Of a DNA stretch of 64,000 bases, positions 16,658-26,100 are shown piece by piece. The position numbers and the translations under genes were made by a program. The DNA comes from Alcaligenaceae bacterium SAGV5. GTDB taxonomy: Bacteria; Pseudomonadota; Gammaproteobacteria; Burkholderiales; Burkholderiaceae_B. The DNA lies in assembly GCA_009360345.1 (NCBI GenBank), contig SPDP01000006.1, positions 1-64,000 on the forward strand, written 5' to 3'. The stretch's first letter is position 1. Every line of letters begins with the position of its first letter. The notes beneath the pieces are model-generated. The model was not told the DNA's origin. It saw nothing but the letters and a program-made list of their open reading frames with translations, and did no database searches.

Positions 16658-16860
16658 CCCGCCAGGGTGTCCGACCAGGATGTGCGCCAAAAACCACAAA
16701 ACGAAACCCTTACGCACACTATTGACGGATCGGATACACAAATTGCTTACGCAAATCTTACTTCCAGCCTCCACCATGGAAAATACCTAGAGACGCTGAT
16801 AGAATTTACCCGTGCTCGAATAACGGCAGGCACACAGCGGCCTTGTTTGGGTAAGAACGG

Positions 16861-16876
16861 GAAATAGCGCTATTTC
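16861..16876. promoter_or_regulatory. 16-base perfect palindrome upstream of small lipoprotein
   Basis: GAAATAGCGCTATTTC is perfectly self-complementary and lies 42 bases before ATG 16919, in a 260-base AT-richer intergenic stretch (16658-16918) that otherwise holds no gene. Placement suggests an operator. I cannot name the regulator or a convincing promoter pair. Confidence 0.4.
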
Positions 16877-16918
16877 TGGTTTGTGTATTACGACTGACAC
16901 CTCAAAGGAAAAGAGATC

Positions 16919-17030
16919 ATGAAGAAGACCCTGCTCCTGGCCTCGCTGCTGGCAATCGCCCTGTCGGCTTGCGGCAAGAAGGAAGAAGCTGCTCCGGCCC
17001 CCGCCGAATCGACTCCTCCGGCCGTCACCA
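16919..17030 (+). pseudogene. Small lipoprotein gene, truncated
   Basis: The gene has a strong ribosome site (AAAGGAAAAGAG) and starts MKKTLLLASLLAIALSACGKKEEAAPAPAES, with a textbook lipobox LSAC. Homologues are short Ala/Pro-rich lipoproteins of about 60-90 residues. After PPAVTT (about 17030) the frame enters sequence that on the other strand encodes the mltD leader, and it runs open as nonsense to 17380. The original 3' end is therefore lost at a join. Confidence 0.65.
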
Positions 17031-17222
17031 CCCGTTTTCGGTGCGGGCGGGGGCGGCGGCCGCCCCTTGCATGTCCGGGCTGGTTGCGGCGGGGCGTTCC
17101 ATCGAAGCGCAGCCCGCCAGGACCATCACGCACCCGGCGATCAGGATTTTGTACAGGGAGGCTGGACGACCATCGCGGACGCCCGCCCGCAGATTCCAGA
17201 CGCCGCGGGGGCGCAATTGCAT
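17031..17222 (-). pseudogene. N-terminal stump of MltD-like lytic transglycosylase lipoprotein
   Basis: Minus-strand codons from 17222 give a lipoprotein leader: KILIAGCVMVLAGCASMERP, lipobox LAGC, then a short Ala/Pro linker ending at a stop created by the join near 17031. It lies immediately downstream of gloB on the same strand, exactly where mltD sits in E. coli and many proteobacteria. The lysozyme-like and LysM domains are absent. The MltD identity rests on position and leader only. Confidence 0.5.
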
Positions 17223-17243
17223 GTTTCGTGTCCTTGACCACGT

Positions 17244-17287
17244 GCCTGGCTGGGCCTCGTCCAGGAGGACGGGGCCCAGCCAGGCAG
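17244..17287. terminator. Long perfect hairpin between gloB and the mltD stump
   Basis: Arms of 14 bases, TGCCTGGCTGGGCC (17244-17257) and its complement at 17274-17287, enclose a second stem CGTCC-AGGA-GGACG. It lies in the 250-base gap 17223-17472, which holds no gene. No T-run follows on either strand. It may attenuate transcription from gloB into mltD. Confidence 0.5.
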
Positions 17288-17472
17288 TTTCAACTTGGAG
17301 CCGCGGCGCTTTCCGGGAGGAGGGGCGGGGCCCCGGCTCGGGGAACCGGCGCGGCTCACGGCGTATTTAGCGCGGGATAGTACGAATCGAGAATGGTTTC
17401 CGTCAACCCGCTTTACAAATTCGAAGCTTTTGGCGGTGATTGAACGCAAATCGCCGCAAGATGCGGCGCGCG

Positions 17473-18312
17473 CTACCGGAAGTCGTTTTTCCACTCGCGC
17501 AGCGCCGCGAAAACCTCGACGGCGTCCGCCAGCGGCCGGCCGGCGTGGGCCGCCGCGGCCGCCGCCACTTCGGGAACCGAGGTGCGCAGGAAGGGGTTGA
17601 CCTGGCGTTCCAGGTCCAGCGTGGTGGGAACCGTGGGCTGCGACTGTTCGCGTTGGTGGCGGGCCTGCCGGTGCCACACCTGGAGCGCCGCGTTGTCGGG
17701 TTCGACCGCGACCGCCCAGGCCAGGTTGGACAAGGTGTATTCGTGGGCACAATAGACGCGCGTCTTGCCGGGCAGCGCGGCGAGCTTGTCCAGCGAGGCT
17801 TTCATCTGTTGCGGCGTTCCTTCGAACAGGCGGCCACATCCCGAGGCGAACAGCGTGTCGCCGCAGAACACCAGGGGTTCCACGCCCGCCGCGCGGCCGG
17901 CATACGCAATGTGGCCCGCGGTATGCCCCGGTACGTCCAGCACTTCCAGGTCCAGGTCCAGTTCGGGCAGCGCGACCCGGTCGCCCTGGACCAGGCGGCG
18001 GTCGCAGTGGGGCAGTTTCTCGCCCGCGGGGCCGAATACCGTGGCCCCGGTGCGTTCGACCAGTTCCAGGACCCCGCCGACATGGTCCTTGTGGTGGTGA
18101 GTCAGTAGAATGGCACGGAGCTGGAGGCGCTGCTGCTGCAGCGAGGCCAGGACCGGCGTGGCGTCGCCGGGGTCCACCACGGCCGCCAGCGTGCCCTGCC
18201 GGATCAGCCACAGGTAGTTGTCATTGAAGGCGGGAATGCCGGTTATGCCGGCTGCCGGGCCGCCATCTTGCGTGCCGGCCGATCGCTTGCTTCCTTTCAC
18301 CGAGTCTTTCAT
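17473..18312 (-). CDS. gloB: Hydroxyacylglutathione hydrolase (glyoxalase II)
   Basis: A 279-residue cytoplasmic metallo-beta-lactamase-fold enzyme that hydrolyses S-lactoylglutathione, the second step of methylglyoxal detoxification. It shows IPAFNDNYLWLI near the N-terminus, the dinuclear metal motif THHHKDHVGG, further ligands in PGHTAGH and FCGDTLF, CAHEYT, and a C-terminal HAGxL/REWKNDFR ending. ATG 18312 gives about 20 extra N-terminal residues; a GTG at 18300 is possible. It is divergent from the methyltransferase gene, with starts only four bases apart. Confidence 0.93.
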   Translation of the reverse strand: MKDSVKGSKRSAGTQDGGPAAGITGIPAFNDNYLWLIRQGTLAAVVDPGDATPVLASLQQQRLQLRAILLTHHHKDHVGGVLELVERTGATVFGPAGEKLPHCDRRLVQGDRVALPELDLDLEVLDVPGHTAGHIAYAGRAAGVEPLVFCGDTLFASGCGRLFEGTPQQMKASLDKLAALPGKTRVYCAHEYTLSNLAWAVAVEPDNAALQVWHRQARHQREQSQPTVPTTLDLERQVNPFLRTSVPEVAAAAAAHAGRPLADAVEVFAALREWKNDFR

Positions 18313-18316
18313 TCCG

Positions 18317-19108
18317 ATGCTGCCGTCCGACGTCCAGGATTCCCCGATTGTAGAGCTTGCCGCGTGGTTGGCGACCGATCCCGGCCGCCACGCGCTCGCC
18401 TGGGAGCAGGCACGGCTGGACGAGGCGGTTTCCGACGTATTCGGCTTCCATGCCGTCCAGGCCGGCCTGGCCGAGCTGGACGCGCTGCGCGCCAATCGCA
18501 TGCCTTTCAAGGGTTATGTCGCTGGCGCCGTGCCGCCTGAGGCGCAGCGGACGCGCTGGAACGCCTTCGTGCTGGCCGAGCTCGAGGCCCTGCCGTTCGA
18601 CGCGCAAAGCCTGGACCTGCTGGTCCTGCCCCATACGCTGGAGTGTTCGGAGGATCCCCACCAGGTCCTGCGCGAGGCTGAACGGGTGCTGATCCCCGAA
18701 GGACGGCTGGTGATCACGGGTTTCAATCCCTGGAGCCTGTGGGGCGCGGGCCGTCTGCTGGGCCGGCGCCGCTCCTTCCTGCCGCCCGGCATCCAGCCGC
18801 TGTCGCCGGCGCGGCTGAAGGACTGGCTCAAGCTGTTGTCGTTCGAGGTCGAGAGTGGCCGGTTCGGCGTCTACGCACCGGCTTGCCGCACCGATAAATG
18901 GCTGCGCCGCTACGCCTTCATGGAAAGCGCCGGCGAGCGCTGGTGGCCGGTGTGCGGCGGCCTGTACGTCGTGTCGGCGGTCAAGCGCACGGCCGGCATG
19001 CGGCTGATCGGTCCCGCCTGGAAAAAGCAGAAGGCGCCGCGCCGGGCCGCGGTGGCCACGGCCCGCGAGGTCCATCCCCTGCGGATCGGGCGCACGCCCA
19101 CGCGGTGA
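18317..19108 (+). CDS. SAM-dependent methyltransferase-like protein (YafS-like)
   Basis: A 263-residue protein of the class I methyltransferase superfamily. DAQSLDLLVLPHTLECSEDPHQVLREAERVL is the post-motif I region, followed by GRLVITGFNPWSLWG. The classical glycine-rich motif I is poorly conserved, which is typical of YafS-like members next to gloB. ATG 18317 begins at MLPSDVQDSPIVELAAW. Its substrate is unknown. The gloB-methyltransferase divergent pair is conserved between gamma- and betaproteobacteria. Confidence 0.78.
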   Translation: MLPSDVQDSPIVELAAWLATDPGRHALAWEQARLDEAVSDVFGFHAVQAGLAELDALRANRMPFKGYVAGAVPPEAQRTRWNAFVLAELEALPFDAQSLDLLVLPHTLECSEDPHQVLREAERVLIPEGRLVITGFNPWSLWGAGRLLGRRRSFLPPGIQPLSPARLKDWLKLLSFEVESGRFGVYAPACRTDKWLRRYAFMESAGERWWPVCGGLYVVSAVKRTAGMRLIGPAWKKQKAPRRAAVATAREVHPLRIGRTPTR

Positions 19109-19123
19109 ACCGGGCCGCGGGCG

Positions 19124-19828
19124 TCAGGCGTCGAAGAGGTTCTGGCGGATCTGCTGCAGGTGGCCCAGCAGGAGATCGCGGGCCTGGGCGGCATCGCGGT
19201 CTTTCAGGGCCTCGACGATGGCGCGGTGCTGCCGCTGGTATTGCTCGCGCCGTTCGGGCGTGAGCGACCGGCGCTTGAGGCGGCCCCACTCGCCCTGCTC
19301 GCGGACGCGGTTGGTCAGTTCCAGGATCTGCAGGAAGAATGAGTTGTGGGTGGCTTCGGCGAATGACTTGTGGAGTTCGCCGTCCCAGTGCTCGAAGGCC
19401 TCGATGCTGGCGGCGATTTCCGATTCCTCCACGCATTGCTGCATGCGGGCGAAGTCGGCGGCGTTGGCGTTGCGCGCGATCAGGGCCGGCATCAGGGGCT
19501 CGATCAGCAGCCGTGCTTCCATGAGTTCCGCCGGACTGGTGCTGACCTCGGGCGCGGGCGAGGGCCCGCCCGCCAGGGCCTGGGCGCCCTCGGCGACGAA
19601 GGTTCCGCTACCGACGGATTGGACGATCAGGCCGCGCGTCCGCAAGTCCGCCAGCACCCGGCGCACCGACCCGCGCGAGATCGCGAAACGCTGGCTGAGT
19701 TCGCGTTCGGGCGGCAGTTTGACGCCCACGTGCAGCCTGCCGTTCGAGATTTCGCCCAACAGGTGATGCATGAGCTCCTTGGCCCCGGGGGCGCGCGAAA
19801 TGGGGCCGTGCGCTGCGGATTCGTCCAT
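19124..19828 (-). CDS. GntR/FadR-family (FCD) transcriptional regulator
   Basis: A 234-residue regulator with an N-terminal winged helix (KLPPERELSQRFAISRGSVRRVLADLRTRGLIV, recognised by ERELSQ and SRGSVRRVL) and a helical FCD effector domain carrying the metal-site pattern EAFEHWDGELHKSF ... NSFFLQIL ... QHRAIVEAL. Start 19828 (MDESAAHG) has GAGGGA upstream; the longer frame to 19969 would overlap the operators. It is divergent from the FAH-Bug pair and probably represses it until a carboxylate ligand binds. Confidence 0.85.
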   Translation of the reverse strand: MDESAAHGPISRAPGAKELMHHLLGEISNGRLHVGVKLPPERELSQRFAISRGSVRRVLADLRTRGLIVQSVGSGTFVAEGAQALAGGPSPAPEVSTSPAELMEARLLIEPLMPALIARNANAADFARMQQCVEESEIAASIEAFEHWDGELHKSFAEATHNSFFLQILELTNRVREQGEWGRLKRRSLTPERREQYQRQHRAIVEALKDRDAAQARDLLLGHLQQIRQNLFDA

Positions 19829-19869
19829 GGTGGCTGTCCCTCGTTCTGCCGCTACCTTAATCCAATAGT

Positions 19870-19953
19870 ACCAATTGGTCAAATAAAGTGAGCGCTGATG
19901 CTTGATGGAGGGCCAATTTGGTTTTATATTGGTATAAGAAATCACCAATTGGA
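19870..19953. promoter_or_regulatory. Paired palindromic operators of the FadR-type regulator
   Basis: ACCAATTGGT (19870-19879) is a perfect palindrome and recurs as ACCAATTGGA at 19944-19953, with a TTGGT/CCAAT-rich stretch between. They lie in the divergent gap between the regulator (start 19828) and the hydrolase (start 19968). The downstream site is only 15 bases before the hydrolase ATG. Both fit GntR-family operators. Confidence 0.72.
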
Positions 19954-19967
19954 TCTGTTCAAGCATC

Positions 19968-20846
19968 ATGAAATTCGCTCACCTGATTGTCGGCGGTACC
20001 CCCGCCATTGCCCTGGTCGATGCCGACATGCGGCATTATTGGCCGCTGGCCGACTTGGTTCCCGGATTCTCCGGGGACATGGTCCAATTGGTTCATGATT
20101 TCGAAAGCATCCGTCCTCGTCTGTCCGAGGTCGGAGAAGGGCGGCCGATGGCCGGAGCCCGGCTGCTGGCGCCCATCGACAGGCCCCGGCGCAACATCTT
20201 TTGCGTCGGCAAGAACTATTTCGAGCATGCGGCGGAATTCAGCAAGTCGGGCTTCGATTCCAGCGCCAAGGAAGGCGAGCACGCGCCGGAAGCTCCCGTG
20301 GTGTTCACCAAGGCCTGCAACACCGTGATCGGGCCCGGCGCGGCGATTCCCTCGCACGAGGGGGTCACCTCCCAGCTCGACTACGAAGCCGAACTGGCCG
20401 TGGTCATCGGCAAGGCGGGCCGGAACATCCCGCGCGAGCGGGCGCTGGACTACGTATTCGGCTACACCATCGTCAACGACTTCACGGCGCGCGACCTGCA
20501 GAAGCTCCATCGCCAGTGGTTCCTGGGCAAATCGCTGGACGGTTTCTGCCCCATGGGGCCGGCGCTGGTCACCGCCGACGAACTGGATGCCGCGAATCTG
20601 GACATCCGTTGCTGGGTCAACGGCGAACTGCGCCAGAACGCCAATACCCGGCAACTGATCTTCGACATCCCGACGCTGATCGCGACGATCTCGGCCGGCA
20701 TCACCCTGGAGCCGGGGGATGTGATCGCCACCGGCACGCCGGCGGGCGTGGGCATAGGTTTCAATCCGCCGCGCTTCGTCAAGCGCGGCGACGTGATCCG
20801 CATCGAAGTGCAGGGCATAGGCGTGCTGGAAAACGCCGTCGATTGA
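19968..20846 (+). CDS. Fumarylacetoacetate hydrolase (FAH) family protein
   Basis: A 292-residue cytoplasmic protein. The FAH core is clear: NIFCVGKNYFEHAAEF, the metal-binding acids in LDYEAELAVVIGK (E-x-E) and NDFTARDLQ, FLGKSLDGFCPMGPALVT, and TGTPAGVGIG near the end. Family members hydrolyse or decarboxylate acylpyruvates and 2-oxo acids using Mg. The Bug receptor gene follows after 80 bases, implying uptake and hydrolysis of an aromatic or dicarboxylic breakdown product. Substrate unknown. Confidence 0.88.
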   Translation: MKFAHLIVGGTPAIALVDADMRHYWPLADLVPGFSGDMVQLVHDFESIRPRLSEVGEGRPMAGARLLAPIDRPRRNIFCVGKNYFEHAAEFSKSGFDSSAKEGEHAPEAPVVFTKACNTVIGPGAAIPSHEGVTSQLDYEAELAVVIGKAGRNIPRERALDYVFGYTIVNDFTARDLQKLHRQWFLGKSLDGFCPMGPALVTADELDAANLDIRCWVNGELRQNANTRQLIFDIPTLIATISAGITLEPGDVIATGTPAGVGIGFNPPRFVKRGDVIRIEVQGIGVLENAVD

Positions 20847-20926
20847 AGGCGCGGGGCGCTGGCCCCGCGCCGCCCGGCATTCCCGGATACACGGGGGCGG
20901 GCATCAACCCGAAGCGAGGAGACGAC

Positions 20927-21898
20927 ATGAAACGCACTTTGCTGGCCTGGGCGGCCTGCTGCGCCGCCCTTGGCGGCGCGCCGGCCGCCGCGCAGGAGTC
21001 CTGGCCGACCCGGCCCGTCACCATGGTGGTGCCCTTCCCGCCGGGGGGTGTGGCGGATACCGTCGCCCGCCCGGTGGCCGAATCCATGAGCCGCTTCCTG
21101 GGCCAGACCGTCGTGGTCGAGAACCGCGGCGGTGCGGGCGGCGGCGTCGGCATGGGGCACGTCGCCAAGTCGGCGGCCGACGGCTACACCATCATGATGG
21201 CGTTGTCGTCCATCTCCATCCTGCCCGTGGCCGACAAGTTGCTGGGCAGGGAGCCGATGTACCAGTTGTCCCAGTTCACTCCCATCGCCCGCTTCACGGC
21301 CGATCCGACCGTGCTGGTGGTGCGGGCCGACAGTCCCTGGAAGACGGCGCAGGAGTTCATCGCCGCGCAGAAAAAGGGGGCCCGCGAGGTGGCCTACGGT
21401 TCCTCGGGCAACTACGGCACCATGCACGTGCCGATGGAGATGCTGCGCAGCGAGGCGGACTTGCGCCTGCTGCACGTGCCCTATACCGGCGCCGGTCCGG
21501 CCATCGTGGCGCTGCTTGCCGACCAGGTGCAGGCGTTGTCGACGGGGCCGGCCTCAGTGCTCCAGCATGTCAAGGGCGGCAAGGTCCGGGCCCTGGCGCA
21601 CTGGGGCACCGGGCGCCTGGAGTCCCTGCCCGACGTTCCCAGCCTGACGGAACTGGGACATCCGGTCCAGTTCGCGCAATGGTCCGGCGTGTTCGCCCCG
21701 GCCGGCACGCCGGCGCCGGTGGTCGACCGCCTGCGCGCCGCCGCCAAGGCCGCGGCCACGGATCCGAAGGTCTTGAAGACGATCCAGGGCGCGGGCAGCC
21801 CGGTCATGTACATGGACGCGCCGGAGTTCGCCGCGTATTGGCAGACCGACGCCAAGGCGCTGGCCGAGGCCGTCCAGCGGATAGGCAAGGTCGAATAA
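20927..21898 (+). CDS. Bug-family periplasmic solute receptor A
   Basis: A 323-residue tripartite tricarboxylate transporter (TctC/Bug) binding protein: signal peptide to about residue 22 (PAAAQ), WPTRPVTMVVPFPPGGVADTVARPVA, GQTVVVENRGGAGGGVG, ADGYTIMMA, then HVPYTGAGPAIVALLADQVQ and SLPDVPSLTELG. AGGAGA precedes ATG 20927. It is the closest in the window to receptor F (54677), which has an FAH relic beside it. No membrane subunits are encoded nearby. Confidence 0.9.
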   Translation: MKRTLLAWAACCAALGGAPAAAQESWPTRPVTMVVPFPPGGVADTVARPVAESMSRFLGQTVVVENRGGAGGGVGMGHVAKSAADGYTIMMALSSISILPVADKLLGREPMYQLSQFTPIARFTADPTVLVVRADSPWKTAQEFIAAQKKGAREVAYGSSGNYGTMHVPMEMLRSEADLRLLHVPYTGAGPAIVALLADQVQALSTGPASVLQHVKGGKVRALAHWGTGRLESLPDVPSLTELGHPVQFAQWSGVFAPAGTPAPVVDRLRAAAKAAATDPKVLKTIQGAGSPVMYMDAPEFAAYWQTDAKALAEAVQRIGKVE

Positions 21899-22007
21899 GG
21901 GAAAGCGAGGGTTTTCGCGGGGCCGGAAAAGCACGGGTTCCCGCGCAATCGTCATGGTCCGATGCTACAGTGAGCGATACACCTTGTTGCGTTTTCCGCT
22001 CGCCAGT

Positions 22008-23114
22008 ATGCAGAAGAGTTCGTTAGTTTCCGCCGTGGTGGTTGCCCTCGCAGTCGGGGCAGGGGCCGGCTATTTTTCCCCCCGCCTGTTCAACGGTGGC
22101 GCCCCCGCCGGCGCCCCGGGCGCCGCGGCGCCCGATGAAGCCAAGGCCAAGGGGCCGCAGGCGGTCCTGGTCGAGGTCCAGAAGGTCGCGCGCAAGCCGT
22201 TCGAGCGAGGCATCACCGCCGTCGGCAGCCTGCGGTCCTACGAGTCCGTCACGCTGCGTCCGGAAGTGGCGGGCCGCATCAGCGAAATCCGCTTCACCGA
22301 GGGCCAGCGGGTGGAGAAGGGCCACGTGCTGATCCGGCTGGACGATTCCGTGCCACGCGCCGAGTTCGAACAGGCCCGCGCCAATTTCACGCTGGCCAAG
22401 AGCAACTACGACCGCTCCATCGAACTGCAGCAGAAGGGTTTCATCAGCAAGCAGGCCAAGGACGAGGCCGACAATGCGATGAAGGTGCAGCAGGCCGCCA
22501 TGGTGCTGGCCCAGGTCCGCCTCGACAAGAACGATATCCGCGCTCCGTTCGGCGGCGTGATCGGCCTGCGCAATGTCTCGGTGGGCGACTACGTCGGCGC
22601 GGGCCAGGACCTGGTGGCGCTCGAGGCCATCGATCCGCTCAAGGTGGATTTCCGCATCCCGGAAATCTATCTGTCGCAGATCCGCACCGGCCAGACCCTG
22701 CAGATCGCGCTCGACGCCATGCCCGACAAGGCCTTCGGCGGCACCGTCTACGCCATCAGCCCGGTCATCGATACCGGTGGCCGTTCCATCGTCATGCGTG
22801 CCCAGGTCAAGAACCCCGGCGGGCAACTGCGCCCGGGCATGTTCACGCGCGTGAAGCTGCTGCTGGACACGCCCGCCCAGGCGCTGGCCGTGCCCGAGGC
22901 GGCGCTGGTGCCGGTGGGCGACAACCAGTTCGTCTACCGCGTGCAGAACGGCCGCGCCGAGCGGGTCCAGGTCGAGGTCGGCCAGCGGCGCGAAGCCATG
23001 GTCGAGATCGTGTCCGGGCTGGCCGAGGATGACGTGATCGTGGTCGCGGGCGCGCAGAAGCTGCGCGACGGCGTGCCGGTGAAACTCGCCGGCGCCACGG
23101 CGTCCGCGCTCTGA
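22008..23114 (+). CDS. RND efflux periplasmic adaptor (membrane fusion protein)
   Basis: A 368-residue AcrA/MdtA-like adaptor with an N-terminal signal-anchor (LVSAVVVALAVGAGAGYF), biotinyl-lipoyl half-motifs (VTLRPEVAGRISEIRFTEGQRVEKGHVLIRLD, recognised by AGRISEI and VEKGHVLI), a hairpin region, NDIRAPFGGVIGLRNVSVGDYV, and beta-barrel/membrane-proximal segments. The start is ATG 22008; ribosome site weak. It links the pump encoded next to an outer-membrane channel that is not encoded here. Confidence 0.88.
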   Translation: MQKSSLVSAVVVALAVGAGAGYFSPRLFNGGAPAGAPGAAAPDEAKAKGPQAVLVEVQKVARKPFERGITAVGSLRSYESVTLRPEVAGRISEIRFTEGQRVEKGHVLIRLDDSVPRAEFEQARANFTLAKSNYDRSIELQQKGFISKQAKDEADNAMKVQQAAMVLAQVRLDKNDIRAPFGGVIGLRNVSVGDYVGAGQDLVALEAIDPLKVDFRIPEIYLSQIRTGQTLQIALDAMPDKAFGGTVYAISPVIDTGGRSIVMRAQVKNPGGQLRPGMFTRVKLLLDTPAQALAVPEAALVPVGDNQFVYRVQNGRAERVQVEVGQRREAMVEIVSGLAEDDVIVVAGAQKLRDGVPVKLAGATASAL

Positions 23115-23124
23115 GGTCCGGCAC

Positions 23125-26100
23125 ATGGTCCTGTCCGAAGTCTGCATCAAGCGGCCCGTCTTCGCGACGGTGCTGTCGCTGCTGGTCCTGTTGGTGGGCC
23201 TGATCTCGTATTCCCGCCTGACCGTGCGGGAATATCCGCAGATCGACGAGCCCGTCGTATCCGTCGGCACCGTCTATAAGGGCGCCTCGGCCGAGGTGAT
23301 CGAATCCCAGATCACCAAGCCGCTGGAGGATTCCCTGTCGGGCATCGAGGGCGTGGAGGTCATGACCTCCACCAGCCGTTCCGAGCGCAGCAACATCAAC
23401 GTCCGCTTCCGCTTGTCGATATCGCCTGACTCGGCCGCGGCCGATGTGCGGGACAAGGTCGCGCGGGTGCGAGGCCGGCTGCCCGACGAAATCGACGAAC
23501 CGATCATCGCCAAGGTCGAGGCCGACTCCCAGCCGGTCATGTATCTGGCCGTCGAGTCCGGGTCGCTGTCCGCGATGGAGACCTCGGACTACATCAACCG
23601 CTTCATCAAGCCCCGGTTGTCGGTGCTGCCGGGCGCCGCCGAGGTGCGGGTGTTCGGCGAGCGCCTGCCGGCCATGCGCATCAACGTCGATCGCGGCAAG
23701 CTGGCCGCCTACCGGCTGACCGTCCAGGACGTCGAGGACGCGCTGCGCAAGCAGAACGTCGAGATCCCCTCGGGCCGGATCGAGTCCATGGCGCGGGAAT
23801 TCTCCATCGTCGCCGCCACCAACCTGCGCACCCGGGAGCAGTTCGAGAACGTCATCATCGCCAACGTCGGCGGCTACAGCGTGCGCGTCGGCGACGTCGC
23901 CTCAGTGGGCCTGGGGCCGGTGGACGAACGGGTCACCTCGCGTTTCAACGGCAAGCCGGCGCTGAACATCGGCGTGATCAAGCAGTCCACGGCCAACCCG
24001 CTCGACCTGTCCAAGGCGGTGCGGGCCGAGATCGAAGAGATGAACGCCACGCTGCCGAACGGCATGAAGCTGAACATGGCGTACGACACCTCGGTCTTCA
24101 TCGAGAAGTCCATCGAATCGGTGTTCCACACCATCGGTGAGGCCATCGTGCTGGTGGTGCTGGTGATCTTCCTGTTCCTGCGCAACCTGCGCGCCAGCCT
24201 GATCCCCATCGTCACCATTCCCGTGTCCCTGATCGGCGCCTGCACGCTCATGTACGCGTTCGGCTTCTCGATCAACACGCTCACGCTGCTGGCCATGGTG
24301 CTGGCCATCGGCCTGGTGGTGGACGACGCCATCGTCGTGCTCGAGAACATCTTCCGCCACATCGAGGAAGGCAAGTCGCGCATGCAGGCCGCGCTGCTGG
24401 GTTCGCGCGAGATCGGCTTCGCCGTCGTCGCCATGACGCTGACGCTGGTCACGGTCTACGCGCCGCTGGCCTTCGCCACCGGCCGCACCGGACGCCTTTT
24501 CATCGAGTTCGCGCTGGCCCTGGCGGGCGCGGTGCTGGTATCGGGCTTCGTCGCGCTGACGCTCACGCCCATGATGTGCTCGCTCATGCTGCGCCACCAG
24601 GAGTCGCATGGCTGGCTGTACAACTTCATCGAGAGCGGGCTGAACGCGCTGACCCGCGGCTACCGCCGCGCGCTGTCGTTCGCGCTGGCCCACCGCGGAT
24701 GGGTGGTGGTGCTGGGCCTGGCGGTGGGCGCCTGCAGCGCGCCCTTGTTCAAGACCATCAAGAGCGAGCTGTCGCCGGTGGAGGACCGCGGGGTCATCTA
24801 CGGCCGGATCGTCGCCCCGCAGGGCGCGACCGTCGGCTATACCACCAGCTACCTCGAGCGCATGGAAGAGATCTACAAGGACATCCCCGAGATGGCCGCC
24901 TACCAGGCGGTGGCCGGCTTCCCGGTGGTGACCGAGGGCAACGCCGTGCTGCGGCTCAAGCCCTGGGAAGAGCGGACCCGCAGCCAGCAGGAGGTCGCGC
25001 GGTCGCTCCAGCCGAAATTCTCCGCGCTGCCCGGGGTGCAGGCATTTCCCACGAACCCGCCGTCGCTGGGCCAGTCGCCGCGTTCCTCGCCCATCGAGTT
25101 CGTCATCATGAGCCAGGTGTCCTATCCCGAGCTGGCCACGATGGCCGACACTTTCCTGGCGGAACTGGCGAAATACCCCGGCGTGCAGAACGTGCAGACC
25201 GACCTGCGCCTGAACACGCCCGAACTGCGGGTGCAGGTCAATCGCGACAAGCTGGCCGATATCGGCGTCGATGTGGACCGCGTCGGCCGCACGCTCGAAT
25301 CCATGCTGGGCGGCCGGCAGGTGACGCGTTTCAAGGACAACGGCGAGCAGTACGACGTCCTGGTGCAGGTGATTCCGCGCGACCGTTCCAATCCCGCCGA
25401 CATCGCCGACATCTACGTCCGGCCCCGCAGCGGCGAGATGGTGCAGCTCGCCAACCTGCTGTCCGTCCGCGAAGGCGTATCGCCGCAGACACTGAACCAC
25501 TTCAACCGCATGCGCGCCGTCACCATCTCGGCATCGCTCGCGCCCGGCTACGCGCTGGGCGAGGCGCTGGACGTGATGAACGGCATCGCCGCCCGCGTGC
25601 TGCCCGCGACCGCGCAGACCGACCTGAACGGCCAGTCGCGCGAGTTCCGCGACTCCTCGGGCAGTATCTACCTGGTGTTCGCGATGGCGGTGGCCTTCAT
25701 CTACCTGGTGCTGGCTGCGCAGTTCGAGAGCTGGCGCAATCCGTTCATCATCATGCTGTCGGTGCCGTTGTCGATGACGGGCGCGCTGCTCGCGCTGTGG
25801 TTCTCGGGCGGAACCCTGTCCATCTACAGCCAGATCGGCCTGATCACGCTGGTGGGCCTGATCACCAAGCACGGGATCCTGATCGTGGAGTTCGCCAACC
25901 AGTTGCGCGACCAGGGCAAGGAACTGATCGAGGCGGTGTCCGAGGCCAGCGTGCTGCGGCTGCGTCCTATCCTGATGACGACCGGCGCGATGGTGCTGGG
26001 CGCCGTCCCGCTGGCGGTGGCCACGGGGGCGGGCGCCGAATCCCGCGTGCAGATCGGCTGGGTGATCGTGGGCGGCATGAGCCTGGGAACGGTCCTGACC

